NCBI RefSeq assembly: GCF_002434505.1
Contig: NZ_DJKE01000009.1
Location: 1-32,873 of the forward strand
Origin: Brevundimonas sp. UBA6550
GTDB lineage: Bacteria > Pseudomonadota > Alphaproteobacteria > Caulobacterales > Caulobacteraceae
Length of the DNA: 32,873 nucleotides
Reading direction: 5' to 3'
The position numbers were made by a program, and so were the translations under genes. How positions within the stretch are numbered: position 1 is the first letter of the stretch; the number at the start of each line of letters is the position of its first letter. Of the stretch, positions 14,256 through 28,955 are shown one piece after another. The notes below the pieces were generated by a model. That model had not been told where the DNA came from. It did not search any database and was given only the letters and a program-made list of their open reading frames with translations.

Positions 14256-16211
14256 CTAGCGCCGTCTTGGCGTCAGAATGTCGCCGAGGCGGTCGGGGGT
14301 TCCCTCGATCCGTTCCAGGCGGGGGTAGCGCAGGCCGTCGTGATAGTCGAAGGCGACGGTCCGGTACTGGTCGTCGTCCTTGACGATCAGGGTGACGGGC
14401 GTCGCGGGATCTTTCGCAGCGGTGATCGCTTCGGCGAGGCGGTCGGGGGTGGCGGCCGCGCCGTCGACGGCGACGATCTCCATGCCCACGGCCAGGCCCG
14501 CCTTGAATGCCGGGCTGTCCCACTGGACGCTGCGGATCTTGTTGGCCTCGCCGGTCTGGAAGCCCAGGGAATAGGTGAAGTCGTTGCGCTTCAGCTCTGC
14601 ATACAGGGTCTTCATATAGTCGGTGGGCTTGTCGGCGAAGGCCAGGCGCCAGCCGCCGCGCGCCAGGCCGTCCAGCGGGGCGCGGGCGTTGGGACCATCC
14701 GCGTCCAGACGGGTGCGCAGGAAGGTCGCCCAGTCGTTGGCGACCACGCCGTTCAGGGCCGCGACCACGTCCTCGAACGTATAGGGGACGGGCGCATAGC
14801 TGCCGTCCTGGACGCCGTAGAAGGCGCGGGCGAAGTCGTCGAGCGATTTCCTGCCGTTCGTCTTCTCCCGGATCAGGGTGTCGACGTCGAGCCAGATCAG
14901 CTGGCCCTCGGAATAGTAGTCCTCGTCGCGCTGCCACGACAGCCAGCCCTTGGCCTGGCGTTGGCTGATGATCGGATCGTTGGTGGTGTCCTGAAGGGCG
15001 CGCCACTGACGGCCGACGCGCGTGTCATAGGTCGCCGCCGTCAGGGCCAGGGCGTCCATCGCCTGTTGCGTGCTGAGAAGGCCCGAACGGGCGGCGATGA
15101 CCTGGCCGTAGTACTGGGTCTGGCCCTCATAGACCCACAGCAGGCTGTTCTGCAGGGGCGAGTTGAAGTTGGGCACATACTGGTCGGCGGGGCGGCGCCA
15201 TTTGCCGTCCCAGGAGTGGTTCATCTCGTGGCTGAGCAGGTCGCGGTCGGACAGGTGCGTGGCCCAGCCGGTGAAGAAGGCGGGATCGACCGAGTTCTCG
15301 GAACTGCGGTGATGCTCCAGCCCGATGCCGCCCAGCCTGTCGGTCATGGCGATCAGGAAGTCGTAGTGGTCGAAGTGACGCGCGCCATAGAGGCGGTCCA
15401 TTTGGGTCACCAGATTGCGCAGTATCTGGATCTGCTCGTCCGTGGCGTTCAGGCTGTCGGCCTCGTCGGCGACGATGTTGGCCCGCACGGGCGAGCGGCC
15501 CCCGGGATCGAGGTCGATCTGGCGATAGTGGACGCCGGCGAAGACGGGGCTGTCGATCAGGACTTCCAGATTGACCGGCTTGAAGGTCTGGACGTCGCCG
15601 TTCTTTTCCAGCGGCTCCAGCGCCGTGCCGAACCGCCAGCCGGTCGGGAGTTTGACGGTGGGCTGGACCATGATGTTGCGCGACCAGTGACCGGCCGGAT
15701 AGAGCAGCATCTTCTCCCACTGAAGGTTCAGCATCTCGGGCGTCATGGTGATGCGCCCTTGAGCGCCGGCGGTCGGCGACAGGTGCTGCAGCTTCACCTC
15801 AAGCGCGGTCGCGCCGGCGGGAACCACGACGTGGTAGGCGAAGGGGCGAAGGGTGTCGCGCACCCATTCCACGCGCTGGCCGGCGGCGGTGATCTCGATG
15901 CCTGCAAGCTGGGGGATGGGGCCGACCGGGCCGTGGTTGCCGGGTAGCCATTCGGGGAAATACAGCACCATCGGCCCGGCCTGGGTGACGGGAATGGTCT
16001 CGGTCACGGAGAAGATGCGCTGCGACAGGTTGGTGGCGTCGACGTCCAGCGCGATCACGCCGGGATAGGCCACGTCCTGGGCGTCCGGGATCGGCGGCAG
16101 GGGCGCGGGCAGGGCGGGAGCGTAGGTCGAGGCCTGCTGCGCCAGGGCGGCGGGGGAGGCCGTGACGAGCAGAAGGGCGAGGCTGGCGGCGCGCAGACGG
16201 GTGGGGATCAT
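14256..16211 (-). CDS. M61 family metallopeptidase (copy 2), exported
   Basis: A 651-residue paralog of the neighbouring M61 peptidase. The signal peptide is about 1-25 (MIPTRLRAASLALLLVTASP..., to LAQ). Motifs run in the same order: FPEWLPGNHGPVGP, LGGIGLEHHRSSEN, zinc site HEMNH (His328, Glu329, His332), third ligand Glu362 in VYEGQTQYYG, and a C-terminal PDZ-like domain ending in the same HDGLRYPRLERIEGTPDR block. The zinc ligands have the same spacing as in copy 1, so both should be active, while HEMNH against HEYTH and the diverged N-terminal domains suggest different preferences. ATG 16211 is preferred to GTG 16214. It probably arose by tandem duplication; only a repeat element lies between the copies. 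Confidence 0.94.
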   Translation of the reverse strand: MIPTRLRAASLALLLVTASPAALAQQASTYAPALPAPLPPIPDAQDVAYPGVIALDVDATNLSQRIFSVTETIPVTQAGPMVLYFPEWLPGNHGPVGPIPQLAGIEITAAGQRVEWVRDTLRPFAYHVVVPAGATALEVKLQHLSPTAGAQGRITMTPEMLNLQWEKMLLYPAGHWSRNIMVQPTVKLPTGWRFGTALEPLEKNGDVQTFKPVNLEVLIDSPVFAGVHYRQIDLDPGGRSPVRANIVADEADSLNATDEQIQILRNLVTQMDRLYGARHFDHYDFLIAMTDRLGGIGLEHHRSSENSVDPAFFTGWATHLSDRDLLSHEMNHSWDGKWRRPADQYVPNFNSPLQNSLLWVYEGQTQYYGQVIAARSGLLSTQQAMDALALTAATYDTRVGRQWRALQDTTNDPIISQRQAKGWLSWQRDEDYYSEGQLIWLDVDTLIREKTNGRKSLDDFARAFYGVQDGSYAPVPYTFEDVVAALNGVVANDWATFLRTRLDADGPNARAPLDGLARGGWRLAFADKPTDYMKTLYAELKRNDFTYSLGFQTGEANKIRSVQWDSPAFKAGLAVGMEIVAVDGAAATPDRLAEAITAAKDPATPVTLIVKDDDQYRTVAFDYHDGLRYPRLERIEGTPDRLGDILTPRRR

Positions 16212-16533
16212 CACGGACTCTCAAAGCCTTACCGGGGAGGCGCGACAGTCCGCCGCAGGGGCGGGGTCGTCAAGCGGCGCTGAACTTGGACTCCCGAAAA
16301 AACAGTCCAACGAGTCCAAGAGTCCAACTTTCACCGACGGGCTAGGTTTAATCGACATTAAGCCCCAACCGTCATTCCGGGGCTGAGCGAAGCGATGAAC
16401 CCGGAACCCAGGGCTACAGCCACATCGCTGGACGCGTCCGATGCCGGATGCGAACCTCCTGGGTTCCGGGTTCGTCCTTCGGACGCCCCGGAATGACGAT
16501 CCAGGATTTCTACCGACTGAATGTCGATTGGTC
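16212..16533. other. Gene-free stretch upstream of M61 copy 2
   Basis: No gene. It contains four copies of a heptamer (16286-16327) and most of a large nested dyad element (16342-16537). It should also hold the M61 copy 2 promoter, which I cannot place with confidence. Confidence 0.65.
16286..16327. promoter_or_regulatory. Four AGTCCAA heptamers (candidate operator cluster)
   Basis: AGTCCAA starts at 16304, 16313 and 16321, and its inverse TTGGACT at 16286-16292. The spacing of 9 and 8 bp between the direct copies is close to one helical turn. It lies 75-116 bp upstream of the M61 copy 2 start, so an operator or repeat relic is possible. Confidence 0.4.
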
Positions 16534-16537
16534 CTAG
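16342..16537. repeat. Nested dyad element ending in an HTH gene stop codon
   Basis: The inner element 16370-16498 has perfect 14-bp ends CGTCATTCCGGGGC / GCCCCGGAATGACG and, inside, a perfect 16-bp pair (16397-16412 with 16458-16473). Around it lies a further dyad: CTAGG (16342) with CCTAG (16533), and AATCGACATT (16350) with AATGTCGATT (16520). The inner type is a common alphaproteobacterial intergenic palindrome. The outer arm runs over the stop codon of the next gene on the minus strand. Confidence 0.88.
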
Positions 16538-17142
16538 AGGTCCTTCGGGGCCGCGCGCATGGCGCCGATCGAGGCCTTCAGGTCCGCCAGGTCCCGGCCG
16601 ATCTTGTCGTTGAGGCGCCGCATCCGATCGCCGTCGCGATCATGGGCGATGGCCGCCAGTTCCTTGTGCAGACGGGTCCAGCCGCGCGCCTCGATCATGC
16701 GACCCTGACGGATGGCGCGGGCGGCGTTCCACCAGGCCTTCTCGCACAGATCGGCCGCTGCGGGCAGGCCGTCGTCGCCGTCCTGGTCCTGCGAGGAGGA
16801 GGTTAGGGGCGTCGCGTCGGCCGGGAACGACGCCGGATCAAGCGGCGCATCGCCGTCAGCGGGGGCGTCGTCCATCGGCGCGGATGCGGGCATCCAGTTG
16901 CGATAGTCGCCCGGATCGTCGCTGACGTGGAAAGGGGCCGCCGCAGGCTGATCCAGCCTGCGCCAGCCTTCCTGTTGCGCGCGCCAGCGGAAGGTGGACA
17001 GCGGCAGGCTGTGGCGCTCGCACACCTCGGAGGCGGAACCGCCGGCGAGATAGTCCGCGCGCGCGGCGGCCCAGGTCTCGGCCGAACGGCGCGTTTGAGG
17101 CGGGGGCGGGGAATCGGGCAGTCGGCGGATGTGATCGGTCAT
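16534..17142 (-). CDS. Hypothetical protein with a homeodomain-like HTH (terminase-small-subunit-like)
   Basis: A 202-residue protein starting MTDHIRRLPDSPPPPQTRR. Residues about 25-65 (WAAARADYLAGGSASEVCER then LPLSTFRWRAQQEGWRRL) look like the N-terminal helix-turn-helix of phage terminase small subunits and related proteins. The middle is acidic, Asp/Pro-rich and probably disordered (about 70-125). The C-terminal half is helical and charged (ARAIRQGRMIEARGWTRLHK, ending near RDLADLKASIGAMR) and could oligomerise. There is no large terminase or other phage gene nearby, so it is either a domesticated regulator or an orphan. The alternative ATG 17151 adds three residues. Its stop codon is within the outer arm of the dyad element. 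Function unknown. Confidence 0.72.
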   Translation of the reverse strand: MTDHIRRLPDSPPPPQTRRSAETWAAARADYLAGGSASEVCERHSLPLSTFRWRAQQEGWRRLDQPAAAPFHVSDDPGDYRNWMPASAPMDDAPADGDAPLDPASFPADATPLTSSSQDQDGDDGLPAAADLCEKAWWNAARAIRQGRMIEARGWTRLHKELAAIAHDRDGDRMRRLNDKIGRDLADLKASIGAMRAAPKDL

Positions 17143-17274
17143 GCCGACCATGATGCGCGCGCCGCTTCCTATGGCCGGAAGAATGACGCTGGCGGCTTGC
17201 AAGGCATTGAAAACACGGGCCGCGTCGTCCGCAAATAGGATGGCAGGCGGGCGCCGGCCATCCTATTTCAGGGT

Positions 17275-17823
17275 TCAGCCGGGCTTGACCTCCAACAGTT
17301 CGACCGAGAACCGCAGGGTGGAGTTGGGCGGCAGTTCGTCGCCGCCGACCCAGCGCGAGCCATAGGCCAGGGAGGCGGGAATGACGAACTCGTAGATCTC
17401 GCCGACGTGCATCAGGGCCACGCCCTCGGTCCAGCCCTTGATGACGCGGTTCAGCGGGAATTCGGCCGGTTCGTTGCGAGAGTAGGAGCTGTCGAACTCG
17501 CGCCCGTCGATGAATGTGCCGCGATAGTGGACCTTGACCGTGTCTGAGCCGGAAGGCTGGGCGCCGTCGGGATGGGCCTTGCCCACGCGGCGGTATTGCA
17601 GGCCGCTCTCGGTCGTGGTCCAGCCGCGCCGGGCGCCGTTCCAGGCCAGATAGTCGGCATTGCCCTGGTCCCACAACTGCTGGGCCGTCAGTCCGGCCTC
17701 GCCCTGAACCTGGGCGGCGGCGCGAGCGGCGGCGGACGCCGTCTCGGCATAGGTCACCGGCTGGCGCGTGGCGCAGGCGGACAGGGCGAGGACGGCGAGC
17801 AGGGGCAGGGCGATGCGAGTCAT
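17275..17823 (-). CDS. FKBP-type peptidyl-prolyl cis-trans isomerase, lipoprotein
   Basis: A 182-residue lipoprotein with signal [17 protein letters not shown] and lipidation Cys17. An Ala-rich helical segment (about 25-65) precedes the FKBP domain (about 70-180): [34 protein letters not shown], the core Trp in [12 protein letters not shown], and [14 protein letters not shown] before [16 protein letters not shown]. It should speed proline isomerisation in envelope proteins, like FkpA/Mip-type foldases, although the N-terminal dimerisation helix is shorter. The start ATG at 17823 lacks a clear ribosome site. It lies 45 bp from the left arm of the DUF559 repeat unit. Confidence 0.94.
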   Translation of the reverse strand: MTRIALPLLAVLALSACATRQPVTYAETASAAARAAAQVQGEAGLTAQQLWDQGNADYLAWNGARRGWTTTESGLQYRRVGKAHPDGAQPSGSDTVKVHYRGTFIDGREFDSSYSRNEPAEFPLNRVIKGWTEGVALMHVGEIYEFVIPASLAYGSRWVGGDELPPNSTLRFSVELLEVKPG

Positions 17824-17867
17824 ATGGCGACGCTAGAGGAGGTCGATGAAGGCGGCAATGCGTGACT

Positions 17868-17921
17868 TTTCCTCCCCGTTGCGTAGCAATGGGGAGGGGG
17901 ACCGCGAAGCGGTGGAGGGGC
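17868..17921 (+). repeat. Left palindromic arm of the DUF559 unit
   Basis: Hairpin 1 pairs CCTCCCCGTTGC (17871-17882) with GCAATGGGGAGG (17886-17897), 12 bp with one G-U, loop GTA. Hairpin 2 pairs ACCGC with GCGGT (17901-17913), loop GAA. The arm ends in GGAGGGGC, which lies at Shine-Dalgarno distance from the TTG start of the gene. Confidence 0.85.
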
Positions 17922-17924
17922 TGT

Positions 17925-18284
17925 TTGCCGTCTGAACCGATCATCTATCAGCGCGCCGCGAAGATGAGGCGAGCGCTGACGCCGCCGGAGGCGCGGCTGT
18001 GGGCCTGTCTGAAAGGCGGCAGGCTGGGCGGCTCCATGTTTCGACGCCAGCATCCGATCGGACCCTATATTCTGGACTTCTATTGCGCGGCGGCGCGGCT
18101 GGCCGTCGAGGTGGATGGCGCGATCCATGAACAGGACGGTCAGGCCACACATGATCTACGTCGCACCGCCTGGCTGGCGGAGCAGAAGATCGATGTAGTG
18201 CGCTTTTCCGCCCTGAGCGTTAGGGATGGGCTGGATGAAATCCTGACATTCCTGGCAGGCGAGGTTCGTGCGCGATCAAGGTAG
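17925..18284 (+). CDS. DUF559 endonuclease-like protein (Vsr/PD-(D/E)XK fold)
   Basis: A 119-residue protein. The family core is clear: RALTPPEARLWACLKGGRLG, MFRRQHPIGPYILDFYC with Asp51, LAVEVDGAIHEQ with Glu62 and Asp64, then DLRRTAWLAEQKIDVVRFSA. DUF559 is related to very-short-patch repair and PD-(D/E)XK nucleases, with the DFYC Asp and the EVDG acids as probable metal ligands; a nuclease activity has rarely been tested. TTG 17925 is preferred because the similarity begins at once after it and GGAGGGG (17914-17920) precedes it; ATG 17964 would cut into the domain, and the GTG at 17862 would read through the repeat. The gene is bounded by inverted palindromic arms. Confidence 0.88.
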   Translation: MPSEPIIYQRAAKMRRALTPPEARLWACLKGGRLGGSMFRRQHPIGPYILDFYCAAARLAVEVDGAIHEQDGQATHDLRRTAWLAEQKIDVVRFSALSVRDGLDEILTFLAGEVRARSR

Positions 18285-18642
18285 CGGGCGTCTGCGAGGC
18301 GGATGCGGCCCCTCCACCACGCCCGTTGGGCGCGGTCCCCTCCCCATCGCACGCGATGGGGAGGAAAGGGCCTTTATTTCGTCGCGAATGCGCGTATATG
18401 TGCGCGTTCCCGCAACACTCCATTTGAGTCTGCGCGCAAGCGCCGAGGCCCGGTCCGTCGCCCTCCGACCGGAGCGAAGGCGCGGCTCCTTCCCCAGGGA
18501 GCCGGTACATTTCAGGCGTCCTGGCCCGGCAGCGGGCCGAGGGTGGACGCCGAAAACCTGGCTGCGGACGCTGAAGGGCGCGCCGTGGCTGCTGCATTTC
18601 GCGCACGGCTTCTCCCGGGTCGTGCGTCATGGGAAACACTGA
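18285..18642. other. Gene-free stretch upstream of rpoB
   Basis: It contains the right arm of the DUF559 unit (18308-18367) and then a 275-bp rpoB leader with several GC-rich dyads. A possible -10 element TATATG occurs near 18395 without a convincing -35. No gene is supported here. Confidence 0.6.
18308..18367 (-). repeat. Right palindromic arm of the DUF559 unit
   Basis: The inverse of the left arm: GCCCCTCCACCAC, a small hairpin (GCCC-GTT-GGGC), GCGGTCCCCTCC, then a perfect 12-bp hairpin (18339-18350 with 18353-18364) and AAA. It lies 275 bp before the rpoB start. Confidence 0.85.
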
Positions 18643-22758
<4,116 letters not shown>

Positions 22759-22768
22759 GGCGTGAATG

Positions 22769-22818
22769 GTGAGCCGTGAATCGTGAGTGGGCCGATCCCG
22801 TCACGATTCACGGCTCAC
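22769..22818. repeat. Perfect 18-bp inverted repeat between rpoB and rpoC
   Basis: The arms 22769-22786 (GTGAGCCGTGAATCGTGA) and 22801-22818 are exact reverse complements around 14 nt. Degenerate copies of the GTGAAT/ATCACG word flank it. Each arm contains one GANTC site (GAATC, GATTC), the target of CcrM methylase in Caulobacterales. It begins 10 bp after the rpoB stop. No T-run follows, so it is not a standard terminator. Confidence 0.9.
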
Positions 22819-22884
22819 GGATCACGAGCCGCTCTCCATCGACGAAGATTTTAAGCGGCCCCCGCGCCGCAGAAGGAAACCAAG

Positions 22885-27081
<4,197 letters not shown>

Positions 27082-27110
27082 TCTCCGGGTTCGGAAGCGA
27101 AGACTTTAAG

Positions 27111-27142
27111 AGGGCGGCGCCGGCGACGGCGCCGCCCTTTTT
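27111..27142 (+). terminator. Intrinsic terminator after rpoC
   Basis: The stem 27111-27122 with 27127-27138 (12 bp) is capped by a GCGA tetraloop (27123-27126), with a T-run at 27138-27142. It closes rpoBC. Confidence 0.94.
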
Positions 27143-27205
27143 CTTGCGGCTTGACGCGGCGTATGGTTGTGAGAGAAGTAGGTCCAGGTTGTTCGGGAGG
27201 CCGCC

Positions 27206-27337
27206 GTGACGAAATCGGACAAGGTGCTGTGGGGGCTGACGGCCGTGGTGCTGTCGCTGTTCGTCTGGGTGGAAGCCAAGACGATGATGCTCAATCTCGG
27301 CGCCGCCATGCACGACGCCTATTGCCAGGACCACTGA
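27206..27337 (+). CDS. Very small single-pass membrane protein (43 aa)
   Basis: A 43-residue frame starting GTG 27206 with GGGAGG exactly 5 nt upstream. It reads MTKSDKVLWGLTAVVLSLFV, then WVEAKTMMLNLGAAMHDAYC, then QDH. A charged N-terminus is followed by one hydrophobic helix (about residues 8-22) and a polar C-terminus with a single cysteine. The ideal ribosome site and clean membrane topology support a real gene. It sits 63 bp after the rpoC terminator, and its stop is 4 bp from the stop of a convergent membrane protein gene. I do not recognise a family; role unknown. Confidence 0.62.
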   Translation: MTKSDKVLWGLTAVVLSLFVWVEAKTMMLNLGAAMHDAYCQDH

Positions 27338-27341
27338 CGGG

Positions 27342-28178
27342 TCAGTCCTTCCATCGCTCCATCGGCGCCGAGGCGCCCGGCGTGATGGGGGCGCCGCCCG
27401 CACGATGGCCGTCGCGCCGGGTCTGGACGTTGCGGCTGGAATCCGGCGCCAGCGACGGGTTCAACTGAGCCCCTGCGCAGCCCGTGCCGAAATTCGAACC
27501 GACGCAATCCGCCGGTCCGACCACGCCGACGCCGCCGGAGAGGGGCCGACGCCGCGCCTCCCATTCCGCCAGGCGGCGCGCGCCTTGCCGAGCGAAGGCG
27601 GCGTCGCGTTCGGGGTTGCCGGTGCCGGTGATCGGGGCGGCGTTCAGGCCGCGACGCATGGCGTCCTCGCGGCAATGGGCGCGCTCGGCGGCGTTCAACT
27701 GATCCGGGGTTGTGCAGCCGATCAAGCCCTGGCGCAGGGCGCGGGCCATGGCGTTGGTCCGGTCGCCCGGATCGACGCGCCACGGATCGGCCGGGACCGG
27801 CACGCCTTGCGGCGCGGGCGCGGCGAGGCGGGGACGCAGGGGCGCCGGGCGCGCATCCGGCGTTGGCGACGCCTGAGCCGGGGGCGGGGTCTGAATGTTG
27901 CGGGCGTCGCGCGGCGCGGCGGTCGGCGCCGGGGCCGGCGGCTGGATCGCTGGGCGCGGCCGCTCGTCCGGCAGCAAGGGACGCGGCGTGATGTCGATAT
28001 AGAGAGGGCGCGGCTCGGGCGCGGTCGGCGGCGCGTCGATCCCCAGGGCCGTAAAGGACAGGACGGCGATCAGACCCGCGTTGATGACGACCGAGGCCGA
28101 GGCCAGGGCCGCCTTTCGCCAGTCCGGGCGGCGTCGTCGCGACCATGGGCCAGGCGGGGACATCGACGCAGCGGTCAT
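27342..28178 (-). CDS. Membrane-anchored proline-rich protein, TonB-like N-terminal layout (paralog 1)
   Basis: A 278-residue protein. A basic N-terminus (SRRRRPDWRKAA) leads into one membrane helix (about residues 24-44, ASVVINAGLIAVLSFTALGI). A long Pro/Ala/Arg-rich periplasmic region follows (about 45-150), then a Cys-containing domain with GCTTPDQLNAAERAHCRED and the shared block GTGNPERDAAFARQGARRL (about 195-215). The layout of helix plus Pro-rich linker resembles TonB/TolA-type envelope-spanning proteins, but there is no TonB C-terminal domain. Its ATG overlaps the stop of its paralog in an ATGA, so the two are translationally coupled. Not a recognised family. Confidence 0.82.
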   Translation of the reverse strand: MTAASMSPPGPWSRRRRPDWRKAALASASVVINAGLIAVLSFTALGIDAPPTAPEPRPLYIDITPRPLLPDERPRPAIQPPAPAPTAAPRDARNIQTPPPAQASPTPDARPAPLRPRLAAPAPQGVPVPADPWRVDPGDRTNAMARALRQGLIGCTTPDQLNAAERAHCREDAMRRGLNAAPITGTGNPERDAAFARQGARRLAEWEARRRPLSGGVGVVGPADCVGSNFGTGCAGAQLNPSLAPDSSRNVQTRRDGHRAGGAPITPGASAPMERWKD

Positions 28179-28864
28179 TCGCGACGCTTTCTGAGGTTGG
28201 GCAGGAAGCCGTCCCGCGAGGAGAAGAGTTCGATCCGAATATCCACGTCGGCGCATCCTGCCACGGGGTTCGGGTTTTCGCACGACCGATTGACGCGCGA
28301 CGGCTCGGCCCGCTGCGCCTCCCAGGCCGCCAGTCGTCGCGCGCCCTGCCGGGCGAAGGCGGCGTCGCGTTCCGCATCGCCCGTGCCTCGGATCGCGGGA
28401 ACGGCTTCGGCGCCGGCCCAGCGGTCCTCGCAGCGACGGCGGGCGTCCGGCGACAGGCGGTGCGGGGCGTCGCACGAGAGGAGAGGGACCCTAGGCCCCG
28501 GAACGGCGCCGCCGACCCGCCAGCGGGCGTCGATCCCGTCGTCGGTTGTCGCCTGGGTCAGGGGCGGGCGCGGCGATGTGGCCGTTCCGCCGCTGTCCGG
28601 CGCATCGGCCTGGGACGCCTGCGCACGGCGGGGCGCGGCCGGCGTTTCCTCCAATGGGAGGTCGGACGGAGATTTCGGCGCGCGGGCCAGGGTCGGCCAG
28701 GCGTCGTCCAGATAGACGATCATCGGCACGGCGCGCGGCGGCCGAACGCGCAGCCCCACATCGGTCATGGACAGAAGCGCGACGGCGCCCGCGTTCAGGC
28801 CGACAGCCGTGGCCGCAAAGCCCGCCTTGCGCCAATCCAGACCGTCAGCCCCTCGCTGCGCCAA
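28175..28864 (-). CDS. Membrane-anchored protein, paralog of the downstream gene (paralog 2)
   Basis: A 229-residue protein. DWRKAGFAATAVGLNAGAVA and ALLSM form an N-terminal membrane anchor (about residues 10-35), followed by a Pro/Ala/Asp-rich linker (about 45-120) and a domain with LLSCDAPHRLSPDARRRCED and GTGDAERDAAFARQGARRL, nearly the same block as in the next gene. SCENPNPVAGCADVDIRIEL near the C-terminus has two more cysteines, so at least two periplasmic disulfides are possible. The start is a TTG at 28864 with GGGGGG 8 nt upstream; no better in-frame start fits. It is the first gene of a two-gene operon and divergent from a TonB-C-domain lipoprotein. Function unknown. Confidence 0.78.
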   Translation of the reverse strand: MAQRGADGLDWRKAGFAATAVGLNAGAVALLSMTDVGLRVRPPRAVPMIVYLDDAWPTLARAPKSPSDLPLEETPAAPRRAQASQADAPDSGGTATSPRPPLTQATTDDGIDARWRVGGAVPGPRVPLLSCDAPHRLSPDARRRCEDRWAGAEAVPAIRGTGDAERDAAFARQGARRLAAWEAQRAEPSRVNRSCENPNPVAGCADVDIRIELFSSRDGFLPNLRKRRE

Positions 28865-28955
28865 TACGCATTCCCCCCTTGATCATATGCAAGCTGTGCT
28901 AGAAGCATGGCCGCTTTCAGGCGGTGTTGCGGTCGCTTCGGAGCGAGGGGCGGGA

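Larger units (their letters stand above)
17868..18367. mobile_element. Inverted-repeat unit carrying a DUF559 gene (candidate mobile cassette)
   Basis: A 500-bp unit. The left arm (17868-17921) and right arm (18308-18367) are inverted copies of one module: TTTCCTCCCC, a hairpin, GGGGAGG, GGACCGC, a small hairpin, GGTGGAGGGGC. The only gene between them encodes a DUF559 endonuclease-like protein. A gene-less version of the arms lies between the M61 genes. No transposase and no clear target duplication are visible, so mobility is inference; a REP-with-partner arrangement like RAYT/REP is the closest known model. Confidence 0.55.

Noticed and set aside
12755..15947. Long plus-strand frames across the M61 genes
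   Set aside because: Gly/Val/Gln-rich shadows of the minus-strand peptidases, which have complete catalytic motifs.
16348..16361. TTAA-N6-TTAA as a second CtrA box
   Set aside because: The spacer is 6 instead of 7 and it lies in the arm of a dyad element, so the match is more likely incidental.
17862..17924. GTG start of the DUF559 gene inside the left repeat arm
   Set aside because: The added residues are encoded by the repeat and have no family similarity. TTG 17925 has a better ribosome site.
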